Shown piece after piece: positions 40,089 to 47,749 of a stretch of 64,000 nt of DNA (positions are counted from its first letter, which is position 1; every line of letters starts with the position of its first letter). The translations under genes and the position numbers were made by a program. The notes beneath the pieces are model-generated. The model worked only from the letters and a program-made list of their open reading frames with translations, made no database searches and was not told where the DNA came from. The stretch comes from Pseudomonas sp. PSB18 (GTDB taxonomy: Bacteria > Pseudomonadota > Gammaproteobacteria > Pseudomonadales > Pseudomonadaceae). The DNA lies in NCBI RefSeq assembly GCF_014596565.1, contig NZ_NOIN01000004.1, forward strand, positions 434,001 to 498,000, in the 5' to 3' direction.

Positions 40089-40179
40089 CTGTGGGAGCGA
40101 GCCCGCTCGCGAAAGCGGTCTGTCAGGCACATTGTATGTAGCAGGTACACCGCTATCGCGAGCAGGCTCGCTCCCACAA
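40089..40179. repeat. REP doublet between betT and dcyD
   Basis: CTGTGGGAGCGAGCCCGCTCGCG at 40089 onward and the inverted CGCGAGCAGGCTCGCTCCCACAAG to 40179. This is unusual because the repeat lies between two divergent genes, in a promoter-bearing space of 423 bases. Confidence 0.9.
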
Positions 40180-40214
40180 GGGGCTCCGTCCCCCACTCTG
40201 ATCTGGTCCCGGGG

Positions 40215-40243
40215 TTGCCCGTGAATATCGGCGTGCCTATAGT
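40215..40243 (+). promoter_or_regulatory. Candidate sigma70 promoter of dcyD
   Basis: TTGCCC at 40215-40220 and TATAGT at 40238-40243 are spaced by exactly 17 bases. Transcription would begin near 40250, some 24 bases before the dcyD start. The sequence around the -10, CCTATAGTC, is repeated at the tcyJ promoter. Confidence 0.5.
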
Positions 40244-40273
40244 CCAGACATTGCCTACAACCAGTACGGACTC

Positions 40274-41266
40274 ATGATCAAACAACAGCTGTCCCGCTTT
40301 AACCGTCTCGACCTGCTCGGCCATCCGACACCGCTGGAAAAACTCGAACGCCTCTCCGCCTGGCTCGGCCGCGACCTTTACATCAAGCGCGACGACCTGA
40401 CGCCCCTGGCCCTGGGTGGCAACAAGCTGCGCAAGCTCGAATACCTCGCCGCCGACGCCTTGGCCCAGGGAGCCGACACCCTGATTACCGCCGGCGCAAT
40501 CCAATCCAACCATGTGCGCCAGACTGCCGCACTGGCGGCCAGACTGGGCCTGGGTTGCGTGGCACTGCTGGAAAACCCCATCGGCACCGAGGACGCCAAT
40601 TACCTGGGCAATGGCAACCGATTGCTGTTGGAATTGTTCGACGCCAAGGTCGAACTGGTGGAAAACCTGGATAACGCCGACGAGCAACTGCAGGCCCTGG
40701 CCGCGCGGCTGCGCAACAACGGCAAGAAGCCGTACCTGGTGCCGATTGGTGGCTCAAACGCCCTGGGCGCATTGGGGTACGTGCGCGCCGGCCTGGAATT
40801 GGCCGAGCAAATCAAGGATACCGGCCTGGATTTCGCCGCCGTGGTGCTGGCCTCGGGCAGCGCCGGCACCCACAGCGGCCTGGCCCTGGCCTTGAGTGAA
40901 ACCCTGCCGCAACTTCCAGTAATTGGCGTAACGGTATCGCGCAGTGAAGAAGACCAGTTCCCTAAGGTCCAGGGGCTTGCCGAACGCGTCGCCCAGTTGC
41001 TTGATGTCGCGCTTCCAGAGGCCTTCAAGGTGAACCTGTGGGACGAATATTTCGCCCCTCGCTACGGTGAACCGAACGCCGGTACGCTGGCAGCGGTCAA
41101 GCTGCTGGCCAGTCTCGAAGGCCTGCTGCTGGATCCGGTCTATACCGGCAAGGCCATGGCCGGCCTGCTCGACGGCATCGGCCGCGACCGTTTCGACGAG
41201 GGTCCGATCATCTTCCTGCACACCGGCGGGGCACCGGCGCTGTTTGCCTACAACGCCGCGTTCTGA
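40274..41266 (+). CDS. dcyD: D-cysteine desulfhydrase
   Basis: DcyD is a PLP enzyme of the ACC-deaminase-like group that breaks D-cysteine into pyruvate, ammonia and sulfide. The PLP lysine lies in [12 protein letters not shown] near residue 50, followed by [18 protein letters not shown] and the phosphate loop [13 protein letters not shown]. Length is 330 residues. It lies upstream of a cystine importer (tcyJLN) on the same strand, separated by a REP doublet and a second promoter. The same association with fliY/yecSC is known in enterobacteria. It contains only two Met and one Cys. Confidence 0.92.
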   Translation: MIKQQLSRFNRLDLLGHPTPLEKLERLSAWLGRDLYIKRDDLTPLALGGNKLRKLEYLAADALAQGADTLITAGAIQSNHVRQTAALAARLGLGCVALLENPIGTEDANYLGNGNRLLLELFDAKVELVENLDNADEQLQALAARLRNNGKKPYLVPIGGSNALGALGYVRAGLELAEQIKDTGLDFAAVVLASGSAGTHSGLALALSETLPQLPVIGVTVSRSEEDQFPKVQGLAERVAQLLDVALPEAFKVNLWDEYFAPRYGEPNAGTLAAVKLLASLEGLLLDPVYTGKAMAGLLDGIGRDRFDEGPIIFLHTGGAPALFAYNAAF

Positions 41267-41288
41267 AAGGAATGAGAGCAGCATCTTC

Positions 41289-41379
41289 CTGTGGGAGCGA
41301 GCCTGCTCGCGATGGCGGTGTTTCAGTCAAATAGCCGCTGACTGACCCACCGCCATCGCGAGCAGGCTCGCTCCCACAG
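41289..41379. repeat. REP doublet with 32-base perfect arms
   Basis: From CTGTGGGAGCGAGCCTGCTC at 41289 through GATGGCGGTG to the exact complement ending at 41379. The arms are about 32 bases and perfectly paired around a 27-base loop. It lies between dcyD and tcyJ and may partly uncouple their transcripts. Confidence 0.93.
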
Positions 41380-41421
41380 AGAACAACTCCATTTCGGAAT
41401 ATGTGGATGATTTAATATTAT

Positions 41422-41450
41422 TTTCCAATCTATTAAAGCCACCCTATAGT
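41422..41450 (+). promoter_or_regulatory. Candidate sigma70 promoter of tcyJLN
   Basis: TTTCCA at 41422-41427 and TATAGT at 41445-41450 are 17 bases apart, in an AT-rich stretch (41401-41440) that could bind CysB. Transcription would begin about 120 bases before tcyJ. Confidence 0.45.
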
Positions 41451-41575
41451 CATGCCCGCTGGCCTAATTGCCACGCGACGCACACGCCGCTTTAAGGCAG
41501 GATGTGGCAGTCTTCCAGATCACGGCTACACCTTCTAATCCAATACGTCTTCATAAGAAAACACAGGGGCTTGTC

Positions 41576-42376
41576 ATGAATTTTTCCGCATTACGTCGCA
41601 ACCTGTTGATCGGTTCGCTGGGCCTGGCATTGAGCGCCGGCCTGTTGGGGCAAGCAGTGGCCGGTGAGCAACTGCAGAAAATCAAGGATGCAGGCGTGAT
41701 CAACGTCGGCCTGGAAGGCACTTATCCACCGTTCAGCTTCGTCGATGCCGACGGCAAACTGGCCGGTTTCGAAGTCGAGTTTTCCGAAGCCCTGGCCAAG
41801 GAACTGGGTGTGAAGGTGAATCTGCAAGCCACTAAATGGGATGGCATCCTGGCTGCGCTGGAATCCAAGCGTCTGGACGCCGTGATCAACCAGGTCACCA
41901 TTTCCGAAGAGCGCAAGAAAAAGTACGACTTCTCCGAGCCCTACACCGTCTCCGGCATCCAGGCGCTGGTTCTGAAGAAAAACGAAGAAAAACTCAACAT
42001 CAAGGCCGCCGCCGACCTGGCTGGCAAGAAAGTCGGCGTAGGCCTGGGCACCAACTACGAACAGTGGCTCAAGGACAACGTGCCCAAGGCGGACATCCGT
42101 ACCTACGAGGATGATCCGACCAAGTACCAGGACCTGCGTATCGGCCGTATCGACGCAATTCTGGTAGACCGCCTGGCCGCCTTCGAACTGGCGAAAAAGG
42201 CCCCGGACACCGCGGTTGCCGGCGACGCCTTCTCCCGCCAGGAAGCCGGCGTGACCCTGCGTAAAGGCGAACCCGAGCTGTTGGCGGCGGTGAACAAAGC
42301 CATCGATAAGCTGCGCGCCGACGGCACCTTGAAGAAGCTGTCCGAGAAATACTTCAACGCTGACGTCACTCAATAA
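41576..42376 (+). CDS. tcyJ: Cystine ABC transporter substrate-binding protein
   Basis: The periplasmic binding protein of a polar amino-acid importer, FliY/TcyJ type, for L-cystine. There is a signal peptide (cleavage near residue 30, AVAGEQ). The solute-binding domain has LEGTYPPFSFVDADGKLAGFEVE and the second-lobe motif LAGKKVGVGLGTNYEQWL. The ATG at 41576 is preferred, with CAGGGG seven bases before it. It has no Met after the initiator and no Cys, matching its use when sulfur is scarce. It is coupled to the permease gene (TAATG). Confidence 0.9.
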   Translation: MNFSALRRNLLIGSLGLALSAGLLGQAVAGEQLQKIKDAGVINVGLEGTYPPFSFVDADGKLAGFEVEFSEALAKELGVKVNLQATKWDGILAALESKRLDAVINQVTISEERKKKYDFSEPYTVSGIQALVLKKNEEKLNIKAAADLAGKKVGVGLGTNYEQWLKDNVPKADIRTYEDDPTKYQDLRIGRIDAILVDRLAAFELAKKAPDTAVAGDAFSRQEAGVTLRKGEPELLAAVNKAIDKLRADGTLKKLSEKYFNADVTQ

Positions 42377-43041
42377 TGGAAGCAAAGCTCCAACTCGTCC
42401 TCAGTTCCACGCCCTTTTTGCTTCAGGGCGTGTACTTCACGGTCATCCTGAGCCTGGGAGGAATGTTCTTCGGCTTCCTGCTCGGGTTTGGCCTGGCCTT
42501 GATGCGCCTGTCGCGCTTCAAACTGGTGAGCTGGTTCGCCCGGGTCTACGTCTCGTTCTTCCGCGGCACGCCGTTGCTGGTCCAATTGTTCATGATGTAT
42601 TACGGCCTGCCACAAGTGGGCATCGAACTGGACCCGATACCCGCAGCGCTGATCGGTCTCTCGTTGAACATGGCCGCCTACATCTGTGAAACCCTGCGGG
42701 CCGCCATCAGCTCCATCGAGCGTGGCCAGTGGGAAGCGGCTGCCAGCATCGGTATGACCCGCGTGCAGACGTTGCGTCGGGCCATCCTGCCGCAAGCCAT
42801 GCGCACGGCCCTGCCGCCCTTGGGAAACAGCTTCACGTCGCTGGTCAAGGACACCTCGCTGGCAGCCACCATCCAGGTGCCTGAACTGCTCCGCCAGGCG
42901 CAGTTGGTTTCCGCGCGGACCTTTGAAATTTTCGCCATGTACCTGTCCGCGGCACTGATCTACTGGATTCTTGTCAGCGCCCTGGCACATGTGCAAAACC
43001 GTCTGGAAGCGCGGGTCAACCGGCATGAGCAGGAGTCGTGA
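42376..43041 (+). CDS. tcyL: Cystine ABC transporter permease
   Basis: A 221-residue membrane subunit of the YecS/TcyL type, with about five hydrophobic segments. The permease loop reads EAAASIGMTRVQTLRRAILPQAMRTALPPL. RGTPLLVQLFMMYYGLPQ is typical of polar amino-acid permeases. The ATG overlaps the tcyJ stop by one base. It is followed three bases later by the ATPase gene. Confidence 0.91.
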   Translation: MEAKLQLVLSSTPFLLQGVYFTVILSLGGMFFGFLLGFGLALMRLSRFKLVSWFARVYVSFFRGTPLLVQLFMMYYGLPQVGIELDPIPAALIGLSLNMAAYICETLRAAISSIERGQWEAAASIGMTRVQTLRRAILPQAMRTALPPLGNSFTSLVKDTSLAATIQVPELLRQAQLVSARTFEIFAMYLSAALIYWILVSALAHVQNRLEARVNRHEQES

Positions 43042-43044
43042 AGC

Positions 43045-43806
43045 ATGATCGTGGTTGAAAAGCTGACCAAACAATTCAAGGGTCAGACGGTGCTCAACGG
43101 CATCGACCTGCAGGTCGAAGAAGGCGAAGTCGTTGCCATCATCGGTCCCAGCGGCTCGGGCAAGACCACCTTCCTGCGCTGCCTGAACTTCCTCGAAGAA
43201 CCCAGCAGCGGCCGGATCAAGGTCGGTGACATCGAAATCGATGGCAGCCGCCCGCTGAACCAGCAACAGAGCCTGGTGCGTCGTCTGCGCCAGCAGGTGG
43301 GTTTTGTGTTCCAGAACTTCAATCTGTTTCCCCATCGCACGGCCCTGGAAAATGTCATCGAGGGCCCGCTGGTGGTGAAGAAGACCCCACGTGCCGACGC
43401 CGAGACTCTGGGCCGCAAACTGTTGGCCAAGGTCGGCCTGGCCGGCAAGGAGGACGCCTATCCACGACGCCTCTCCGGCGGTCAGCAACAACGGGTGGCG
43501 ATTGCCCGGGCGTTGGCGATGGAGCCGCAAGTGATTCTGTTCGACGAACCGACCTCGGCTCTGGACCCGGAACTGGTCGGAGAAGTCCTGGCGACCATTC
43601 GCGGCCTGGCCGAAGAAAAACGCACCATGGTCATCGTGACCCACGAAATGAGCTTTGCTCGTGACGTGGCGAACCGCGTGGTGTTTTTCGACAAGGGCGT
43701 GATCGTCGAACAAGGTGAAGCCAAGGCCATGTTCGCAGCACCCAAGGAAGAACGCACCCGGCAGTTTCTCAGCAAGTTTCTCTCCGCCGGTCACGGTGCG
43801 CAGTAA
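43045..43806 (+). CDS. tcyN: Cystine ABC transporter ATP-binding protein
   Basis: A 253-residue ATPase of the YecC/TcyN type. Walker A is [13 protein letters not shown] near residue 34, the Q-loop VGFVFQNFNLFPHRTALENV, the signature LSGGQQQRVAIARAL and Walker B ILFDEPTSALDPE. It is last in the tcyJLN operon. No terminator with a T tract is visible after it. Confidence 0.92.
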   Translation: MIVVEKLTKQFKGQTVLNGIDLQVEEGEVVAIIGPSGSGKTTFLRCLNFLEEPSSGRIKVGDIEIDGSRPLNQQQSLVRRLRQQVGFVFQNFNLFPHRTALENVIEGPLVVKKTPRADAETLGRKLLAKVGLAGKEDAYPRRLSGGQQQRVAIARALAMEPQVILFDEPTSALDPELVGEVLATIRGLAEEKRTMVIVTHEMSFARDVANRVVFFDKGVIVEQGEAKAMFAAPKEERTRQFLSKFLSAGHGAQ

Positions 43807-44270
43807 CTTATCGATAAAGGCTTACTTCCAGGGACGGAAGGGGCTGTCGACTTGAAAACAAACCAGCAACGTGAAATCCGCTGAATATCTTCAATTATTT
43901 GAAGTGCGGTATATACATACCTCTCGCAACACTTTCCTTCTCGCTAAGCTTCCTGCCAGCTCATGCCCTGCAAACCTCCGGCCGGGCTTTAAAGCAAGGT
44001 AAAAGGCGACTCCCGCTGTGTATTTTTAACATCATCATGTAGGACATTTCTGAAGAACTACAGAGTCCGCCAATAAGCACGCACCTCTATTGACACTGAA
44101 ACTATCGACCCCGTATCTAGCTTACCAATAGGCGATGCCCATTATTTTAGTTGTACGCAGCGGATAACCGTAGAAACAGCATTCAAGACTGCACAATAAA
44201 ATAGTCGTGTATATCAACGCCTTTGCTCTTTCCGAAACGGACTTCGTTTTTCAGCATCAAGGAGAACACC
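43807..44270. other. 464-base AT-richer non-coding space
   Basis: The longest gene-free stretch in the window. I see no ORF with a ribosome site, no tRNA and no strong terminator. The base composition is clearly more AT-rich than its surroundings. CTTCAATTATTTGAAG at 43889-43904 is a small perfect dyad. It probably holds the promoter of the orphan gene at 44271 and may be the edge of a more recently acquired segment. Confidence 0.5.
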
Positions 44271-45041
44271 ATGACATGTACGTCAACTATCCCGGAACTC
44301 GCCGCCCCCGCCCTGGCCAATGCCTGCCGTAGCGGAATCAACATCACCGGTGCCGCTCGCCTGGAAGTGCTCATCCCCCCTTACCCCGGTATGGACGCCG
44401 GCGACCTGATCGAACTGTTCTGGGACAACTGCTACGTCGGCTCGCGCCTGCTGACCGAGGCGGATACGCAAGCCAGTGTCACGTTGCGTGTACCGGAGAG
44501 TTTCATCGTCAACGGGACCTCGCGCATCCATTATCGTGTGATGCGGGTCGGGCGCGGGCCGGCACTGTCGGCAGCGCATCGGGTACAGGTCAAACTCGAC
44601 TGTCCCGGCGGCCAGCCATCGACCCTGAGTGGCGATGAAAACCAGGGGCTGGCACCGGTGCGTATTCCGGAGACCATCCGGCGCCAGGGAGTGAACCCGA
44701 GCCAGATCAAACGCGGCGTCCCGCTGACCATCGAGCCCTACCTGAACATGGCCGTCGACGATGCGATCACCTTGCGCTGGGGCGATGTGCGCATGGACCT
44801 GCCCCGGATCAAATCCTGCGAAGTGGGCCAGCCGGTCAACGTCTGGGTGCCACCGGAGATCATCCTGGAGGCGGGAGAAGACCTGCGCCTGGAGGTGACC
44901 TATTGCATCCTCGATCGAGTGGGCAACAACTCCCACTGGGCGCCGCCCCGGACACTGACGATCGGCTGCGCCAGGGCTTATTTGAAAACCCCACCGAAAG
45001 AGCTGCTCCTGGCTGCAGAACCGCGACGTAAAAAGCCTTGA
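44271..45041 (+). CDS. Orphan protein with two Ig-like tandem repeats
   Basis: A 256-residue protein of unknown function with an ideal AAGGAGA ribosome site. It contains two diverged repeats of about 95 residues. In each, a PPYPGM or EPYLNM motif is followed by an acidic DLIELFWD or DAITLRWGD strand, then VTLRVPESFI or VNVWVPPEII and a final strand ending in Cys. This is a beta-sandwich, Ig-like pattern. No signal peptide or membrane segment is present. It stands alone after an AT-rich gap. It might be a surface or effector-associated protein, but no function can be assigned. Confidence 0.75.
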   Translation: MTCTSTIPELAAPALANACRSGINITGAARLEVLIPPYPGMDAGDLIELFWDNCYVGSRLLTEADTQASVTLRVPESFIVNGTSRIHYRVMRVGRGPALSAAHRVQVKLDCPGGQPSTLSGDENQGLAPVRIPETIRRQGVNPSQIKRGVPLTIEPYLNMAVDDAITLRWGDVRMDLPRIKSCEVGQPVNVWVPPEIILEAGEDLRLEVTYCILDRVGNNSHWAPPRTLTIGCARAYLKTPPKELLLAAEPRRKKP

Positions 45042-45066
45042 TACAACAGGCTCGGGGGACATTTTC

Positions 45067-45097
45067 TGTGGCGAAGGGGATTTATCCCCTCGCTACA
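45067..45097. repeat. Short palindromic repeat after the orphan gene
   Basis: TGTGGCGAAGGGGATTTATC pairs with CCCCTCGCTACA in a compact hairpin. It is a single copy of the motif that builds the 96-bp palindrome at 21755-21850. Confidence 0.75.
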
Positions 45098-45129
45098 ACA
45101 TCACCCGGCGAAAGCCCTCTATGCATATT

Positions 45130-45168
45130 CCTAAACGTTAGTTCAAAAAGAATTTACATCCGTTTAGG
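45130..45168. promoter_or_regulatory. Inverted repeat upstream of the sfnB operon
   Basis: CCTAAACG at 45130-45137 and CGTTTAGG at 45161-45168 form a perfect 8-bp inverted repeat. Their centres are 31 bases apart, close to three helical turns, which suits a tetrameric or two-dimer regulator. The region between is AT-rich. It is 55 bases before the leader ORF of the sfnB operon. The regulator is not known. Confidence 0.5.
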
Positions 45169-45222
45169 GTATATGAACCGGACCACCGGACATTCCTGAT
45201 TTTCTTGAGATGTGAGGTGGGT

Positions 45223-45291
45223 ATGGTACGGAACACAATCACCCCGGCGCAGAACGCCCAGGCGCTGCCGACAGCCACGGAGCGGCTGTGA
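45223..45291 (+). CDS. 22-codon leader ORF coupled to sfnB
   Basis: This ORF starts with ATG at 45223, preceded by a strong GAGGTGG site six bases upstream. It ends TGA at 45289-45291, sharing one base with the ATG of the first sfnB gene. The peptide is MVRNTITPAQ continuing to ATERL and has no Cys or extra Met, so classic Met/Cys attenuation is unlikely. It may serve translational coupling, or it may be the true N-terminus of the SfnB protein cut off by a two-base (TG) slip at CTGTGATG. Confidence 0.5.
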   Translation: MVRNTITPAQNAQALPTATERL

Positions 45292-46532
45292 TGTCTGGTC
45301 TGGCGCAAGCAAAGATCCAGAGCGATCTGGACGTCGCACCCCCGTTGTTGCCTGCCCAGGTGCTGCGCAACGATGCCGAGGCGATCCAGGCCGCACGCGA
45401 GTTGGCACAGGTAGCTCGCCAACAAGCCGCACGACGGGATCAACAGCGCAAGCTGCCTTGGGCTGAGATCGAACAATTCACCCGCAGCGGGCTCGGCAGT
45501 ATCGCTATCCCTCGGGAATTCGGTGGGCCGCAAGTCTCGTTCGTCACCCTTGCCGAAGTCTTCTCGATCATTTCCGCCGCCGACCCGGCCCTCGGACAGA
45601 TTCCGCAGAACCAGTTTGGCGTGCTCCAACTGATTCTTGGCACAGGCACCGAACGGCAGAAAGAAATCCTTCTGAATAGCGTGCTCGAAGGCTGGCGCAT
45701 CGGCAACGCGGGGCCGGAACGCGGTACTCGCAACACCTTGGAGCTCAAGGCACGGATCAGCGCCGACAGCCACGGCTTCGTCATCAACGGCCAGAAGTTC
45801 TATTCCACCGGCGCATTGTTCGCCCATTGGGTTGCGGTCAAGGCGCTGAACGACGAGGGCCGGCAGGTGCTGGCTTTCGTACGACGCGGTACACCGGGCC
45901 TGCGCATCGTCGACGACTGGTCGGGTTTCGGTCAGCGCACTACGGCCAGTGGCACCGTGCTGCTGAACAACGTGCGGGTCGATGCCGAGCTGGTGCTGGA
46001 CAACTGGCGCATCAACGAGACGCCAAACGTGCAAGGTGCGATCTCGCAATTGATCCAGGCTGCCATTGACGCGGGCATCGCCCGTGGTGCTATCGACGAC
46101 ACCATTGCATTCGTCCGCGAACGCTCCCGACCCTGGATCGATGCCAAAGTCGAGCGGGCCAGCGATGACCCATACGTTATCGCCGACATCGGCAGGCTGA
46201 AAATCGACCTGCACGCCACCGAAGCGCTGTTGCGCAAGGCCGGCCAGGTGCTGGACCAGGTCAATGCCGCGCCCATCACCGCGCAATCCGCCGCCCGGGC
46301 CTCGATAGCCGTGGCCGAGGCCAAGGTGTTGAGCACCGAAATTGCCCTGCAGGCCAGCGAAAAGCTGTTCGAGCTGGCCGGCAGCCGCGCGACCCTCGCC
46401 GAATTCAACCTCGACCGTCATTGGCGCAATGCGCGCGTCCATACCCTGCACGACCCGGTGCGCTGGAAGTATCACGCAGTGGGCGCCTATCACCTGAACG
46501 GCACTTTACCGGCCCGGCATTCCTGGATCTGA
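45291..46532 (+). CDS. SfnB-family sulfur acquisition oxidoreductase, copy 1
   Basis: A 413-residue flavoprotein of the acyl-CoA dehydrogenase fold, SfnB group, which works in sulfur acquisition from organosulfur compounds. Conserved segments shared with copy 2 include LGQIPQN, GFVINGQKFYSTGALFAHW, IVDDWSGFGQRTTASG, DRHWRNARVHTLHDPVRWKYHAVG. There is no Met beyond the start and no Cys. ATG 45291 is preferred, with GGAG eight bases upstream. A GTG one codon earlier is possible. It leads an operon of sulfur genes. Confidence 0.86.
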   Translation: MSGLAQAKIQSDLDVAPPLLPAQVLRNDAEAIQAARELAQVARQQAARRDQQRKLPWAEIEQFTRSGLGSIAIPREFGGPQVSFVTLAEVFSIISAADPALGQIPQNQFGVLQLILGTGTERQKEILLNSVLEGWRIGNAGPERGTRNTLELKARISADSHGFVINGQKFYSTGALFAHWVAVKALNDEGRQVLAFVRRGTPGLRIVDDWSGFGQRTTASGTVLLNNVRVDAELVLDNWRINETPNVQGAISQLIQAAIDAGIARGAIDDTIAFVRERSRPWIDAKVERASDDPYVIADIGRLKIDLHATEALLRKAGQVLDQVNAAPITAQSAARASIAVAEAKVLSTEIALQASEKLFELAGSRATLAEFNLDRHWRNARVHTLHDPVRWKYHAVGAYHLNGTLPARHSWI

Positions 46533-46555
46533 CCACCCGACCTCTGGAGCAGCAC

Positions 46556-47749
46556 ATGACGTTTTCCCAACACGTCGCGGTGATCACCAGCGACGAACAA
46601 GCCCTGGTCGTAGCCAGCGACCTGGCCGACGACTTCAAGCGCGACAGCGCCCTGCGCGACCTCGAACGGCGCCTGCCGCACCCCGAGCTCGAAGCCTTTT
46701 CCCGCTCCGGCCTGTGGGGCATCAGCGTGCCCAAGGCCTACGGTGGCGCGGGCGTTTCCAACGTCACGCTGGCCAAAGTCATTGCATTGATCGCCGAGGC
46801 TGACGGCTCTCTCGGGCAGATTCCGCAGAACCATTTTCATGCCCTGGAAGTGCTGCGGGTCAATGGCAGCGACGCACAGAAACACCGCCTGTACAGCGAG
46901 GTCCTGGCCGGCCAGCGGTTTGGCAATGCCTTGGCGGAGCTGGGCACCAAGACCGCCCATCACCGCACCACCCAGCTGCGCCGCGACGGCGACGGCTATC
47001 GCATCAACGGTCGCAAGTTCTACGCCACCGGTGCGCTCTATGCCCAGCGCATCCCCACGTCAGTGGTGGATGAGCACGGTGTCCAGCAGTTGGCCTTCGT
47101 CCCGCGCAACAGCAAGGGTCTGACGGTGATCGACGATTGGAGCGGTTTCGGACAGCGCACCACCGGCAGCGGTTCGGTGCTGTTCGAAGACGTGTATGTC
47201 TCGGCCGAAGACGTCCTGCCCCTCCAGAGTGCCTTCGAGCGGCCGACGCCGGTGGGGCCACTGGCGCAGATTCTTCATGCCGCCATCGACACCGGTATCG
47301 CCCGCGCCGCCTATGAAGATGCCCTGCAGTTTGTCCGGAGCAAAACCCGGCCATGGATCGACGCCACCAGTGAGGTCGCCACCGAAGACCCACACACGCT
47401 CAAGAGTTTTGGCCAACTGAGCAGCCGCCTGCATGCCGCCGAAGCGCTGCTGGAAAGGGCCGGGGAATTTCTCGACCGGGCCCAGGCCGACGCCAACGCC
47501 GAAACAGTCGCCGCCGCGTCGATTGCCGTGGCCGAAGCCCGCGCCATCAGTACCGAAATTTCCCTAGCCACCGGCAGCACGCTGTTCGAGCTGGCCGGTA
47601 GCCAGGCGACCCTGGCTGAGCATGGCCTGGACCGCCATTGGCGCAACGCCCGGGTGCACACGCTGCATGACCCGGTGCGCTGGAAATACCACGCGGTGGG
47701 CAACTTCTATCTCAATGATGAGAAGCCGCCGCTGCGGGGGACCATCTGA
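46556..47749 (+). CDS. SfnB-family sulfur acquisition oxidoreductase, copy 2
   Basis: A 397-residue paralogue of the preceding protein, with the same acyl-CoA dehydrogenase-like blocks (LGQIPQNHFHALEVL, YRINGRKFYATGALYAQRI, VIDDWSGFGQRTTGSG, and the C-terminal DRHWRNARVHTLHDPVRW). It too has a single Met and no Cys. The ATG at 46556 follows CTGGAG. It overlaps the next gene start by one base. Two adjacent copies may act on different chain lengths or as a heteromer. Confidence 0.86.
   Translation: MTFSQHVAVITSDEQALVVASDLADDFKRDSALRDLERRLPHPELEAFSRSGLWGISVPKAYGGAGVSNVTLAKVIALIAEADGSLGQIPQNHFHALEVLRVNGSDAQKHRLYSEVLAGQRFGNALAELGTKTAHHRTTQLRRDGDGYRINGRKFYATGALYAQRIPTSVVDEHGVQQLAFVPRNSKGLTVIDDWSGFGQRTTGSGSVLFEDVYVSAEDVLPLQSAFERPTPVGPLAQILHAAIDTGIARAAYEDALQFVRSKTRPWIDATSEVATEDPHTLKSFGQLSSRLHAAEALLERAGEFLDRAQADANAETVAAASIAVAEARAISTEISLATGSTLFELAGSQATLAEHGLDRHWRNARVHTLHDPVRWKYHAVGNFYLNDEKPPLRGTI

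Noticed and set aside
43807..44270. Possible small RNA or hidden gene in the AT-rich gap
   Set aside because: No stem-loop with a T tract, no known RNA consensus and no ORF with a ribosome site could be identified by eye. An RNA cannot be excluded without transcript data.
45142..45222. Sigma54 promoter for the sfnB operon
   Set aside because: Some sfn genes in other pseudomonads depend on sigma54, but I could not find a TGGCAC-N5-TTGC type element here.
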